Under the pieces are notes generated by a model. That model made no database searches and had not been told where the DNA came from. It worked only from the letters and a program-made list of their open reading frames with translations. Of a stretch of DNA of 64,000 nucleotides, positions 1 through 12,100 are shown one piece after another. The DNA is from Nageia nagi. Lineage: Eukaryota > Pinophyta. The DNA lies in assembly GCA_050084985.1 (NCBI GenBank), contig JBITNC010000001.1, forward strand, positions 45,322,001 to 45,386,000, read 5' to 3'. The translations under genes and the position numbers were made by a program. The stretch's first letter is position 1, and every line of letters begins with the position of its first letter.

Positions 1-589
1 TAAACTCAACACGGGGTTTCGGAGCGGCATGCCTAATGTAGTGTAATTTTCGGTGTGATGGGGATTGATGCAATGAGATCCCTTGTTTGAGCATCTTTGA
101 GATTTGAGATGCATTGTTTGAGCATCTTTGAGATTGGAGGATGTGTTCTACATTGCCATCGAGAGGGTGGATGCAATAGACTTGGGGTTCTAGAATTTTT
201 GAACCCCCTATTTTCCCTCTAAAAACCTTGGGAGGATTTGAGATTTAAATTGATGGATGTTTGGAAGGAAGTAGGGATCCCCTTGGAAACCATCTCTAAA
301 ACACATGTCCAAAGAAATTTGGACTTTATGTCTTTTAGTTTTGTTTTATTTTGTTCCATTATGCTTCCTGTAGACACCTCTTGTGTGATGTAGGTTCTTG
401 TTTTAGACAGCTACTATGTTTTAAATCTTTAGGTTATTTAATCAAGGCTTTTTGTAACCCTGACAATCCCACTTTTGACTTTTGAATTGTTTTGATTAGG
501 AGCATATTGAATATCCTGATGCAAATGTAAAAGGTTACGAATCCTTTTAAAATCCCTATTTCAATTACTTATCAAAAACAAATTTAGAG
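1..589. other. No gene recognised; left edge of intron
   Basis: No coding signal is visible on either strand. A stretch near 79-150 carries two close copies of a short unit containing TTTGAGCATCTTTGAGAT. The sequence looks like old repeat-derived intron DNA of the minus-strand WD40 gene. No family can be named. Confidence 0.5.
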
Positions 590-1150
590 ATGCCAATGTT
601 ATATCTAGAGATTTTTTCAACCCAATGTTGCATAGCCTTAATCTCTGCAATCTTTTCTTACTATATCCTTGCAGTTAAAGCCCTTATAAATATTTGTTTG
701 ATGATCTGCATATTTAATAAGCCCTTTTCATTCACAAACCCTAGTGGTTGTTCCATGTCGATCCATATATCTTCTCTAAAAAACCCAACTTTAACATCCA
801 TTTTATGAAACTTCCACTTAAAAAGAACAACCTTTTTTAAAAAGCCTTTTAATCCACACTTGTTTAGAAAGGCCTTTTACACCATTTGAATCCTTATGGT
901 TATCTAATTGTTCTTCAAAATGAATTTCTTTTGTAAATACACTTATAACCAATAATAGTTTTATCTCAAGTATAGGAAAAACAACCTATTCCTTCGCAGC
1001 AATATCCCAATGAAATTTTTCAAGAGCTGCTCCATAGGTGGTTGGAGATTCCTTTTCGCAATATTACTCATAAGAGCATAGATAGCCCATTGCTTTCGTC
1101 CAATAGAGCATAGAATTCCTTTTATGGGATTCAACGAGCATAAAATGTAG
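590..1150 (-). pseudogene. Decayed Ty1/copia reverse-transcriptase fragment
   Basis: Read on the minus strand across frames, the segment shows degenerate copia reverse-transcriptase blocks. One is a KMDVKVGFF-like string, standing for the family's [10 protein letters not shown] block, followed by MEQPLGFV, which matches the usual EQPEGF block. Upstream lies a VFTKEIHFEEQLDNHK-like stretch corresponding to the conserved WVFK...G.L...KARLV region. Frame changes and stops interrupt it throughout, and no LTR or other pol domain was found next to it. It is an old fragment of a copia element inserted antisense to the window. The family assignment rests on block order only. Confidence 0.5.
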
Positions 1151-3974
1151 ATGTTTGTCCTCACAATTATGATTATTATCACATTTAGGTAAATCATCAT
1201 TGCCTATCAATTGATTGCTTTAAATATCATTCTCATTACAAGAATGACAACAACTAAAATAGTGAGTTGGCAGGTCAGGTAGCATGGTCAAGGTTAGATT
1301 CCCCAAAAATAAGCTTGAAGTGAGCCCAAGCATCCTTCATGTTTTCTTCCTTTGAACATGGAATTTAAGTTATATGCAAACAGACCATATACCTGTCCAT
1401 TGTTCCACTCCAACATCAAATTTATTGAAATCTTAAAGAGAGAAAGCTATTTGAATATGTCATTACTAGTGAGAAGCTTTGTGATCCCACTCCTTCATAA
1501 TAAATAGTTGGTGCAAGTAAACTTCGCTGAAACACCATTAATACCTATTTTCCGTTAAAGAAATTTGAAAAACAAATAGGGATAAAATAAATTGCACCAA
1601 TGTGTAGAGTTCAAACAAATGTGCACAAACAATAAAAAGATTCAAAATGCTTTCATGTGCAAAAGTCTTAATCTCTAAAATACAGAGTGTATTAAAGAGG
1701 AGAACACTTTAAAAATGTTTTTAAAAAAAGATTTAAAAAGCACGCCAACTTATATGCTACCAAGTGTTCAAACTAGATGGATGTTGCCTTCTTTGACTTG
1801 CATCTCTTTCAAGGGAAGAGAAGGACTTTGCAAGGATTCTCTATTTTAGTAACTCCTTATCGCAGTATTGGACACAATGGTTTCCACTAATTAGACCATG
1901 ATCATAATATAAACATAAGTAGTTACTATTCTAATTTACTATGGATATACAAAATCTTGCATTGTTTATTTATTTAAAACAACATCACATGCATTAAAAG
2001 TTTGTATACAATTTCAATGAATATTCGCAAATTTTTCTAGGCCCTGAATTTTCCTCAGAAGTTCGCAAAAAACATCTTATTTACTGCTGGATTTTGACCT
2101 CAAACATTCACCCAAAATTTATCAAAAAATCTGCAAATTTGGCATAAATTCATCGATAAAAGGGCCAGCTGACTGATTTTTTATATTCGGCATATTTGTG
2201 AATATTCATCCAAAGTTAGACAAATTCGGCTCAAATTCTTTGCATGACAAACACAATGGGAAATAAAGGGAAAAAACCAAATTTTATTTCTCACTTCACT
2301 CATTTGTCATGTGTAGATTTGGGAGGAGGGAGTGTGAAGCTAAGGGGGCAATCTTGCAGCCTCGGAGGTTGAATTTGTGACTTAGAGGTTGAGAATCCAT
2401 TAATGCCTATAATAAAGAATTTCAAATAATGCAATTGCAAAATAGGGCACAAACGGTATCAATGTGGCTTTGTTGGATAGAGCTAACACTAAGCATTAAA
2501 ACTAACACTCCTTGACTTCATCCATAGCATAAACTGTCAAGCTAGTTTCATGGTCCTTTAGCAAACAGGTGTAAGCCTAAAGATGCCTAATGCATTCCCA
2601 TATGTACTGATGTTACTTTTCAATATTGTTTATTGTCTTTAGTCAATTGAAAAGTATAATTTATATGCTTAACTTAGCAAACACACTATGTTTGAATATA
2701 GCTTATGCACATTCTTCTACAAATAATTTGGTTGCTTTTGGTGGAATTGGAAATCGATTATAGAAAGGAGAAAGAAAAGGAGACAATGAAATGTTCATGG
2801 TGCATTGCCTTTTGGCTTTTATGTCAAGGTCCTCTCCTACTTCTACACCTACAGGTGGAATACATGATATTCGTACTATTGGTCGATTGACTAATAAAAG
2901 GGTTAAAGACTCGGGCCATTCACATTGATGTCTTGACATTGATTTGTACTTAGTACTTACTATTTGGTTATTTACTATGTTTTGCACTTGTTGGCAATTG
3001 GCAATATGTGACTTATGAGTAGAAATTTGACATACATTTTTGCAGATGACTTTTATTTCATATGTTTTTAACTTTTTATATATCAATGATATGATCTATG
3101 AATATGAATTATGATCCACTATCATTATCTTTAAATTTATGACATGAATGTGTTGTTGGATGATATGGCCTGGATGGGAATGATTTATGGCAATAAGATA
3201 AGCATATTCTACAAATCTATAGAAAAAAATTCAAACAATTGCATGTTTTTGTATTTTTTAATGTAATATGTTTTTTTCCATTTCTTTTTCGTATTTTTGC
3301 TGAATTTGTTGTTTTTATGTGCCACGATTTTTTTCGATTTTTCCCAAATATTTGCCAAATTTTAAAATTTGGCCCCTAGCCAAATCCAAATTTTTGTACA
3401 TTGATTAAAAAAAAGTCAAGTTATTCAACAAATCATATAAAAAAGTCAAGTTATTCAATGCATAAAATATGCATCAGCTTTATTCTTCGACAACATTTGG
3501 ATGGTCTCCGAGAATGAGGATTGTAGCACCCTCTCATCTATCTTTGACCAACTATCATCAAGCTCTTTCTCACTCCCTTCACATAATTCCCTAAATAACG
3601 AGTTTCAAATTTTTTAAATAAAGTGCATGCATTATTCCAATTAGAATACAAATGTTATACAAATCTATGAAATTGACAAAGTGGTGACATTTTTGTAGAT
3701 GTGATAAATTAAAATAAAGATCTATAAAATCATATCTAAAAATGATGCTTGATGATGGAACACCACTTGACAAGAAGGCCTATGGTTATCTACAAATGGT
3801 AGGCCAAACATTCCATGGCAATTATAATTTGACCTATCAATGACCATCCATTTTATCACAAAATCAGCCTCATGCATGGTCAACATAAACCCAATCCTAG
3901 AATAGAAGATTCATCTTGCTAGTCCACATGAATATACATCAACACAAATTTTCTTGAAGCTTAGCACACATACC
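1151..3974. other. AT-rich intron sequence without recognisable gene
   Basis: No convincing coding region is visible. The segments at about 2030-2240 and 3300-3400 are both rich in variants of CAAATTT next to CTAGG(G)GCC-like strings in opposite orientation. They could be the remains of terminal inverted repeats of a small DNA transposon, but mismatches are many and no target duplication was found. Confidence 0.35.
3970..3974. repeat. Target-site duplication ATACC of TE-A copy 1
   Basis: ATACC at 3970-3974 directly precedes the TG end of the element. ATACC at 16099-16103 directly follows its CA end. The five-base match is exact and typical of integrase-mediated insertion. Confidence 0.85.
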
Positions 3975-4867
3975 TGTTGGGTGGTTTTTCTTTCCTACCC
4001 TAGAGTAGTGAGAAAAACTCCAACACTTTAGGTGAAAGGACATTACTCCTTCCCGCTATGGGGAGTGGTTACCCCAAAGGGTAACTCCACGACTTGGCGA
4101 AGATAACTCATGGCTTGGCAAAGATGTTTGAAGTTGCCACCAACATGAATATCATGTGTGGATTCAAGGGACTCTAAGTTCTGCACTTGTGCTTCAACTA
4201 GGTTGTTTCTAAAAATTGCTAAGGGAAATAAGGGGTGTGAAAACCGCGAAAAGAAAGTGTAAAATAAAAATGAAAATTGGTAGAAAGACTGTGGGCAGTG
4301 GGATGCAACTACAGGCATGCAAACTCATGGGATTGAGATAATGTCCTCAAAAGTTGACTTGCTGGTTCTCGGCGTAGTTTCCAAGCACTATCTGTCCCAC
4401 TAGCCAATGACACAAATGGTCTAGTGGAAGGAGTGTGAAGTTGTGGCAAGGATGGAATAGGATGGGATGGAAGTAAGACTCCATGATCCAGGTGAAATTC
4501 CTACAGTGAGCGACATCAACAAGATATTCTAAGGTATCCAAGCCTAAAATTGCAAATGACAAAACACCACAAACGAGATGCTAATCAACCACTTCACAAG
4601 ATTTCCAAGCATTCTCTTATCCACTCCAAATGAAATTTACAAGATGTGCCATGTGATTAAAATCAACACAAAGCAGTGATAGAACAAACTAGATACCACT
4701 ATCATTCATTCATTCAGATTCGACATTACAACATGAGAAGCATCTAATCAAAATTGCATTCACATACACCACATTTAACAAGTTTAGAGAATTTTTGTCT
4801 TGCAAGCAAAGGTTCTTTCCCCTTTGTTAAAATGTCAATCCCCCTTTACAAATGAATCAAAATGGGA

Positions 4868-4876
4868 TATAAATAG
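4868..4876 (+). promoter_or_regulatory. TATA-like box, left side of TE-A copy 1
   Basis: TATAAATAG lies 893 bp inside the left end. TE-A copy 2 has the identical nine bases 978 bp inside its left end, so position and sequence are conserved although the surrounding DNA has diverged. It points rightward, into the element. Confidence 0.5.
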
Positions 4877-5164
4877 TTTTTTCGAGCAACCAGCAATGTT
4901 GTCCTAACCCTAATTACGAGTTTTGAGAAAAACAAATATGGTCCAATAAAAAGATGCCACATGGCATTACAACATCTCTTCCAAACTTGTGGGAGCAAAT
5001 CCTCATCAGCCACAAGTTTGGGAATAAAATTTAAAGTCTTTGAAATTTAAATGTGAAATAAATTTGCAATAAAATTAAATAAAATAAAATCTAATTGTTG
5101 CAACTGCAACACCCCACCTCAATGATTCTCAAGTCTACTAAGCTTTGTCCACCTTCTCTGCCTA

Positions 5165-5652
5165 TGTAACGCTAGGCTCAAAGACTTCATCATTCACTTG
5201 TTGAGGATACCCTTGTTCGCCTGTGGCCACCTGGTCTTGCAGACAATCTAGATTGGAAGCTGTGCTCTCTCCTTGAAGGCTCAGCTTTCCCTGTCTCTCT
5301 TCTAGCACCTTGACAAGTTTGGTAATATCTTTGATTCACTTTGCCCCAATAGTCTTGACTTTATCAGTTTCAGTCTTTTAAACTATGGGCCTCCAAGTCT
5401 TGTAGCTTCTTTGGGTCTTTGCCCATGGAAACGCTGGTGACAGAAAGTATTGTTGACCTTGAACACGAATCTACTCACATAATGAGTGTCTATAGATTCA
5501 TCTCTTATTCTTAGGCTCAAATCCTCATGCGGTGTTCTTATTAAAGTTGCAATGTCAACATTGTTCTTTTGACTTGGCAAGGCATTGCTAGTGGCCATGA
5601 TTTCCTTTGTCTCAATCTCTCTCTCTTGTCTCCTAGGGTTTGGTTTGGCCAT
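5165..5652 (-). pseudogene. Short decayed reading frame in TE-A copy 1
   Basis: An 89-codon open stretch begins at 5652 with MAKPNPRRQ and is rich in charged residues. After a stop at 5383, coding-like sequence with a Glu/Lys/Gln-rich character seems to continue in other frames to about 5165. No known domain is visible. It lies on the same strand as the longer decayed frame of TE-A copy 2 but shows no obvious similarity to it. It may be a remnant of a different part of the same gene or an unrelated frame. The start lies about 65 bp from the Sirevirus insertion. Confidence 0.3.
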
Positions 5653-5713
5653 TCTGATGCTTGACGTGAGGCAATGCCCAAGTGATTGAGTAAATGGACA
5701 AGAAAAGTCACTT

Positions 5714-5718
5714 CAAGT
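5714..5718. repeat. Target-site duplication CAAGT of the Sirevirus
   Basis: CAAGT at 5714-5718 precedes the TGTTGAG end of the left LTR. CAAGT at 14515-14519 follows the CCAACA end of the right LTR. The match is exact, so the element is complete and has not recombined with another copy. Confidence 0.95.
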
Positions 5719-5774
5719 TGTTGAGCATGTGTGATTGTCATTGTTGTCAACACGTGGTTTTGGTAAAGACCGAG

Positions 5775-5987
5775 TTCCGGAAGTGATGAAGTCAGCAAGG
5801 AGAACTGAAAAGCCGGGGTTAGTAAATAAAGCGTTCCGGACCGGGTTCCGGAAGTGATGAAGTCAGCAAGGAGAATTGAAAAGCCGGGGTTAGTAAATAA
5901 AGCGTTCCGGACCGGGTTCCGGAGGTAATGAGGTCAGCAAGGAGAATTGAAAAGCCGGGGTTAGTAAATTAAGCGTTCCGGAATGAA
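5775..5987 (+). repeat. Three 71-bp tandem repeats in U3
   Basis: Units start with TTCCGGA at 5775, 5846 and 5917. Each contains GTCAGCAAGGAGAA, AAGCCGGGGTTAGTAAAT and GCGTTCCGGA. The same three units recur in the right LTR from about 12877. Repeated U3 blocks commonly act as enhancer-like modules in plant LTRs; that role is inferred here. Confidence 0.85.
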
Positions 5988-6136
5988 ATGATAAAAGCTC
6001 AGTTGTGAAAAAAACCGGGTTCCGGAGAAAGTGAGTAGAGCATTCCGAAAGCATGAAGATGACGTCACGGGAAGAACGATGTTCACATTTTTGAATGAAA
6101 CCGGGTTCCGGAGATGATGAGGTCAGCAAGGGGTGA

Positions 6137-6318
6137 ATAAAAGTCCGGAGATAAAAGTCCGGAGATAAAAGTCCGAAGATAAAAGTCCGGAGATAAAAGT
6201 CCGGAGATAAAAGTCCGGAGATAAAAGTCCGAAGATAAAAGTCCGGAGAGAAAAGTCCGGAGATAAAAGTCCGGAGATAAAAGTCCGAAGATAAAAGTCC
6301 GGAGATAAAAGTTCGAAC
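6137..6318 (+). repeat. 14-bp tandem array, 13 units
   Basis: Thirteen consecutive units of ATAAAAGTCCGGAG or near variants (GTCCGAAG; one starting AGAAAAG; the last ending TTCGAAC). The right LTR has ten units at 13239-13378. Because 14 is not a multiple of three, the array reads as a 14-residue periodic string in all frames, which creates long spurious minus-strand reading frames. Confidence 0.95.
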
Positions 6319-6721
6319 ATCGCGGGAAGCGTTTTACTCTACTTTTGGAGTCCAGAGAAGATGACGTTAGCAGTTGGTGTTGAAGATTCCGGAAGGCCAC
6401 GCAGATAACTTGGAACTCTCTTCCGGAGTCCGGAGATGATGACATCATGGTGAATACAATAAACATCCGGTAAGCTAGTCAATCTCTAGGCTATAGAAAG
6501 AGACTCCGGAACTAAAAATCAGATACTGTCAAATTTCCGGAATCAATGGAGAAAGAGCTACACTTGTCTGAACAACTTTGTTTGAGCAAGAGGAGCGTTC
6601 ATCAGTTACAGCAGTTGCAGTCTCACATAGTGAACTCTCTTAGTGCAGGAGCAGTTACAAATAAAGATTCCTTTTCAGTTTGTTTTTGGTAACGTGTCAT
6701 GACAGGAACAGTTTCGTGAGG

Positions 6722-6780
6722 GGTTTTCTTGATGTGTAACGGTTTTTCTTGATGTGTAACGGTTTTTCTTGATGTGTAAC
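6722..6780 (+). repeat. Three 20-bp tandem repeats in the LTR
   Basis: Three units of GGTTTTTCTTGATGTGTAAC, the first one base shorter, stand about 680-735 bp before the LTR end. The same triplet is present in the right LTR near 13780-13840. Confidence 0.9.
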
Positions 6781-7458
6781 AGTTTGTAGGAATGGATGTG
6801 AAGAGTGGATGGGAGATTCAGGAAAAACTGGCGAGCAGAGACTAGGAAAGAAGGCAATAGCGTGGAAGAGGTGGAGAGTGGATTGAAGAAGGTGTGAAAA
6901 ACGAGCGTGGAGAGAAGTGTGTGTAGAGAAGTGTGTAGTGGAGAGGGAAGAGCGTGGAAGAGGGGAGTATCCGGAGTATGTGAAGTGAGCAAACGAATAT
7001 GCAGAGAGGATAGTGATTGTTTAACTGTGTTACTTTGGAGCTGTGTGCAGAGATCAAACAATGAGCATTAGAGCTAGACCATTGAGGGTCTTCTAGAACT
7101 GTATTCCTTCCTCCTTTTTAAATGTTGTATCAATGTGGGTGCTTGATAGCTGGAGTTGGTGCTCCAAGCAGTAGGTGCTGCTATATTTAAAGTGGTAGTT
7201 GGTGCTACCCTTCACAGTTGGTGCTGTGAATCTGTAGGCTTTCTTTAATGACTGGATTTGGATTGGAGTCCAAGCAGTCATGTTCGGGGATGTAGCCAAT
7301 CTGGTGAACCTCGTTATATCTGGTGTTGTGTGATGTACTTGGTGTGCTCGCTCATTTTTCTCTGGCTTTTAATCTGTCTTTATTTACGAAGCTTAAATTG
7401 ATTATTTTTATATACACTGATTCACCCCCCCTCTCAGAGTCACTCGAAGTCCAACAAT

Positions 7459-7470
7459 TGGTATCAGAGC
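7459..7470 (+). promoter_or_regulatory. Primer-binding site for initiator tRNA-Met
   Basis: TGGTATCAGAGC begins two bases after the LTR end. It is complementary to the 3' end of plant initiator methionine tRNA and is the standard primer site of plant copia elements. Confidence 0.95.
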
Positions 7471-7520
7471 CACGTTCCTACTTAGGCTATAACAGCTAAG
7501 GAGATCCTGGTAGTGGCACT

Positions 7521-9158
7521 ATGGCAAGCGGAGAAGGTTTCTCATCTAACAAGGCACCTCTCTTTGATGGAACCAATTATGCTTTTTGGAAAATTCGAAT
7601 GAAGACTTATCTCAGTGCATTGGGTTTTGGTACTTGGGATGCTGTTAAAAGGGGTTACACTCCTCCCCCTACAGGTCCATCAGATGAAGCAGAAAGAAAG
7701 GCATTTGAATGTGATGCAAAAGCAAGAAATGCCCTAATGTGTGGTCTTGTGGACAGTGAACTGGTGAAAGTTATGGCATGCAAATCTGCAAAAGAAATAT
7801 GGAATAAGTTGAAGAACATTCACGAAGGAGATGATAAAGTCAAGGAAGCAAAACTCCAAACTCATAGAGCTCAATTCGAAGTTCTAAAGATGAATGAAGA
7901 TGAAACCATCGAAGCATACATGTTGAGAGTAAATGAAATTACTAATGCAATCAGAGGTCTTGGAGAAGAAATTGAAGATCATGTCATCGTGAAAAAGGTA
8001 CTGCGATCTCTCACATCTCGCTTTGATTCAAAGGTGTCTGCTATTGAAGAAGCAAAAAATTTGAAAACTTTCAGCATGGATGAAATGCATGGATCGCTGA
8101 CTGCTTATGAAATGAGGATCGGAAAAGCAAAACATTCAGAAAAGGAAGCAACGTTTAAAGCCAATAACATTACCACAGCCAAAATAGATTCTGACGATGA
8201 GGAACAATCTGATGAAGCAGAAGCAAATTTTGTTAGAAAGCTAAAAAGGGGAAAAGGTAAATATAAAGGCAAGCTGTCGTTTAAATGTTTTAACTGTGGT
8301 GGTATTGGTCATTTCATTTCAAAATGTCCATATAGAAAAATTGATAAAGATGATCAAGAATCATATTTTGAGAAAAACCACAAAATGAAATCTCATGTTC
8401 GAAATAGAAGGTCAAATAGACAGAGCTTCATATCTAGAAATGAAGGCTCCACTGATGATGATTTCAGTAATGAATCAGAAAAAGAATACAATGGAGCATT
8501 GTTTATGGCATTTGAAGAGAAACTGAATGAAGATAATCAAAATGACCAAGAACATAAAAAGGAAGAGACATATGAAGAAAATGACTGTGAGATTGAGATT
8601 GATCTTGAAGAAGAACTAATAACAGCATTGAATGAATTGAATAAAGAAGTAAAAAAAAATAAAAAACTCTCAAAAAGGTTTGATGATGCAAGTAATATTA
8701 TAGAAAACTTAAAAATAGAAGTGGAAGAATCTAAGAGGATAAATGAGAGTTTGGAGGAACAGCTTCTTGTGAAAGTTAAAAATTGCAGTAAGCTTGAAGA
8801 AGAAATAACTGGGCTACGTATGCAACTAGAGGAAGTCACCAAGAAAATCAGCTCTTTTGAATATCTAGAAGGAAGGTCGACTAAACTCAGCGAAATCATT
8901 AACAGTCAAAGAATGTTTTCTGATAAATCTGGTCTGGGATATGAACAAGGACAATCTTCCAATGACATAAAAAGGGAAAACATAAAAGAAACCAAAAAGA
9001 AGGAAGATAGCTCAGGACTGGAGGATGATGGCTTCACTCAAGTGCATTCCAGAAGAAGACCCTATGCAGGACCAAGAAGTACTCAGCAATATAATAGCTA
9101 CATCCATCCCTTCAATAGATACTGTTTCAAATGCAATGCGTATGGACACAATTTCTGA
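7521..9158 (+). CDS. gag: Sirevirus Gag polyprotein
   Basis: 545 codons from an ATG 64 bp downstream of the LTR. The N-terminus reads [19 protein letters not shown], the typical copia Gag opening, followed by the helical UBN2-type region (about residues 60-210). A zinc knuckle C-X2-C-X4-H-X4-C occupies residues 256-269. Residues about 345-470 are acidic and heptad-like (coiled coil), a Sirevirus trait. A second knuckle begins at residue 535 (CFKCNAYGH) but is cut by the stop at 9156. The reading continues in the frame of pol, so the last Cys of this knuckle is encoded there. Gag forms the virus-like particle. The break looks like a small indel near 9150; a translational frameshift is the less likely alternative. 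Confidence 0.92.
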   Translation: MASGEGFSSNKAPLFDGTNYAFWKIRMKTYLSALGFGTWDAVKRGYTPPPTGPSDEAERKAFECDAKARNALMCGLVDSELVKVMACKSAKEIWNKLKNIHEGDDKVKEAKLQTHRAQFEVLKMNEDETIEAYMLRVNEITNAIRGLGEEIEDHVIVKKVLRSLTSRFDSKVSAIEEAKNLKTFSMDEMHGSLTAYEMRIGKAKHSEKEATFKANNITTAKIDSDDEEQSDEAEANFVRKLKRGKGKYKGKLSFKCFNCGGIGHFISKCPYRKIDKDDQESYFEKNHKMKSHVRNRRSNRQSFISRNEGSTDDDFSNESEKEYNGALFMAFEEKLNEDNQNDQEHKKEETYEENDCEIEIDLEEELITALNELNKEVKKNKKLSKRFDDASNIIENLKIEVEESKRINESLEEQLLVKVKNCSKLEEEITGLRMQLEEVTKKISSFEYLEGRSTKLSEIINSQRMFSDKSGLGYEQGQSSNDIKRENIKETKKKEDSSGLEDDGFTQVHSRRRPYAGPRSTQQYNSYIHPFNRYCFKCNAYGHNF

Positions 9159-12100
9159 ATGTAAGTATAATATCGCTCCAAGAACCTTTGTCACTAGGAA
9201 TGCATTCGGCCCACTAATGGAGTATCCAGTTGAGTGTTACAACTGTCATGAGTATGGACACATTGCCAGATTCTGCAGAAATAATCATGGCATGAGGTTC
9301 TTTCCACCGAGACAATTTCCTTCCATAAGACAGAATAAACAGTTTCAGAGCAGTCATCCACAGGAAGAAGAAAAGTATAATAAAAAACAAGGAGCTGAAA
9401 TAAAAGTAAAACAAGTCTGGAAAGAAAAGGAGAAACTCAGAGAGGATAAAGAGTCTTTAATCGTTCAAACAGCATTAAAAGCTCAAGACAAACCATCACC
9501 ATGGATATTAGACAGCGGATGCTCAAGTCACATGACAAGTGACAAGAAGAAATTCCAAAAACTACAGGAATATGAAGGTGGGTCAGTAAGATTTGGAAAC
9601 AATGATGGTGCACAGATTATCGGCAAAGGGACAGTCAAAATAAATGACGGCAACATCAGATCCGAAGAGGTATTATTTGTTGTGGGACTGAAGCATAATT
9701 TGTTAAGCATCAGTCAAATATGTGACAAAGGACATGATGTAATTTTCAAAAAGCATGGCTGTGAGATCCGAAGGGCAAATAGTGGTAGACTTGTAGCAGT
9801 TGGTACAAGAACCTGTGGTAATTTATACACCTTATCAGATATTTCAGAGGGATCATGTCTTCTAGGCAAGGAGAGTGATAATTGGCTATGGCATAAGAGA
9901 TTGGGACACATCTGTTTTAAAAACTTGATGAACATTTGCTCAAAAAGAGCAGTAAGAGATATGCCCAGTATCAGCACACTAGCAAATGATATTTGTGATT
10001 CATGCCAAAGGGGAAAGCAAACTCGGGCAAAGTTCAAAGTGAAAGAATATCACACAAGCAGACCATTGGAAATCGTACACACCGACCTATGCGGACCAAT
10101 GAGAACACAAAGCTTCAATAGAGATAAGTATTTTATTCTGTTCATAGATGATTATTCAAGAATGACTTGGGTGCAATTTTTGAAACATAAATCTGAAGCT
10201 TTTGAAATGTTCAAAGCATTTAAAAATCAAGTAGAAAATCAGATGGAGAGAAGAATTAAATGTCTTCGCTCAGACAAAGGAGGTGAGTTCACTTCTGATG
10301 AGTTTTCTGAGTTTTGCATGCAACACGGAATTAAAAGACAATTCTCTGCAGCAAGAACTCCACAACAAAATGGAGTAGTTGAAAGAAAAAATAGAGCAGT
10401 ACAAGAAATGGCTCGAACCATGCTGATAGAAAGCAAGGTTGCTGATAGGTTCTGGAAAGAAGCAGTGCATACTGCAGTGCATATTCAAAATAGATGTATG
10501 ATGCGACCACATGAGGACAGAACACCATATGAATTATGGTTTGGAAGAAGAGCTACAGTGAGGCACTTCAGGATCTTTGGCAGTAAATGCTACATCAAGA
10601 GAATAGAAGAAAATTTAGGAAAGTTTGAGGATAGATCTGATGAAGGTATCTTTCTTGGTTACTCTTCGAAGAGCAAAGCATACAGGTGTTACAATAAAAG
10701 GACAAAAACAATCGTTGATAGTGCCGATGTTCGTGTTGATGAGCAAAGAGATCTTCCCAAGAGAAATGATGATGATCTTCCTGCCTATCAAGATTCAATT
10801 GAAGAAGACAAAAAGAATAAAAACAAATCTAAGCCTCCTGTACAGCAATCACAAGTAAAGAAACCAAAAGATTCAAATTCATCAAGTAACCCAAATAGTG
10901 TTTCAGAAAATGAGTCGGAAGAAGATGAAAATTCAAAAACTCCACCAAATAGATGGCACAAGGATCATCCACAAGAGCAAATCATCGGTGAGTTTCATAC
11001 AGGCATCCAAACTCGCAGAGGGGTTTCACGCACCTATTCTCTCCTATCCAATATAGAGCCTAAAAATGTCTCAGAAGCTAGCCAAGATGAAAGCTGGATG
11101 AAAGCAATGGAGGAAGAATTCACTCAAATTGAAAAGAATGAAACATGGGAACTCGTTCCTAGACCAGCCAACAAAAATGTGATTGGCACAAAGTGGATTT
11201 TTCGCAATAAGTTGAATGAAGATGGGATAGTGGTTCGAAATAAAGCTAGACTTGTCTGCAAGGGATATGCTCAAGTTGAAGGAATTGATTTTGAAGAAAC
11301 TTTTGCACCTGTGGCCAGATTAGAAGTTATTCGCAAGTTTTTAGCTTTTGCAATGTATAAAGACTTTAAAGTTTATCAAATGGATGTAAAATCAGCCTTT
11401 CTAAATGGCAAAATTAAGGAAGAAGTCTATATTGAACAGCCAGATGGTTTCCAATTGGGAGAGAATCCTAATCTGGTATGCAAACTAAAGAAGGCTCTGT
11501 ATGGTTTAAAACAGGCACCTCGAGCATGGTACTCCAGACTTGATACATATCTTCAGCAGCAAGGCTTTAGAAAAGGAATGGTGGATAGCAATTTATACAT
11601 TAAATCAGAAAAGGAAAATCAGCTAATTGTTGTTGTCTATGTAGATGATATAATCTTTGGAGGAAGCAAGAATGAGCTATGTAAAAATCTTGCTGACAAC
11701 ATGCAAACAGAATTCGAGATGTCTATGATAGGTGAGCTTGCATTTTTTCTCGGCTTACAAATCAATCAGTTGAAGAATGGCATGTTCATTTCTCAAACCA
11801 AGTATGTTAAGGAGATGCTGAAGAAGTTTACCATGGAAGACTGTAAACCTGTGAGCACCCCTATGACGACAGGCTGCAAATTAAGCAAGGATGATAAAGC
11901 ACCAACAGTAGATCAAACACAATACAGGTCAATGATTGGAAGTTTATTATATTTGACAGCTACTAGACCGGGTATTCTTCAAGCAGTATGTATGGTTGCT
12001 CGATTTCAAGCAAATCCCAAAGAAACACATGTTACTGCAGTAAAGAGAATATTCAGATATCTCAAAGGTACAGTAGAATATGGTTTATGGTATCCTAGAG

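Larger units (their letters stand above)
5719..7456 (+). repeat. Left LTR of the Sirevirus (1738 bp)
   Basis: It starts TGTTGAGCATG and ends AAGTCCAACA immediately before the primer-binding site. The U3 part carries three different tandem arrays and many copies of the hexamer TCCGGA. The 3' part has spaced copies of TTGGTGCT-like motifs near 7140-7225 and a CACCCCCCCTCTCAG block near the end. Both are shared with the old relic at 54649-63498. The right LTR is 44 bp shorter: three 14-bp units plus two single-base indels account for the difference. Confidence 0.95.

Noticed and set aside
2703-3086. 127-codon minus-strand frame as a host gene
   Set aside because: No recognisable domain, unusual composition and AT-rich repeat surroundings; no splice context linking it to the WD40 gene.
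6083-6466. Long minus-strand reading frames with periodic LLSPDFYLRTFISG text in the LTR
   Set aside because: They are the by-product of the 14-bp tandem array (no stop in any frame of the unit). They recur at 13185-13526 and have no protein-like composition.
6675-7061. Minus-strand frames rich in Ser, Leu, His and Thr in both LTRs
   Set aside because: Low-complexity antisense reading of a purine-rich LTR segment, present only because the LTR is duplicated; no domain.
7459-7470. tRNA-like match at LTR borders (also 37859)
   Set aside because: These are primer-binding sites complementary to only the last 12 bases of initiator tRNA-Met, not tRNA genes.
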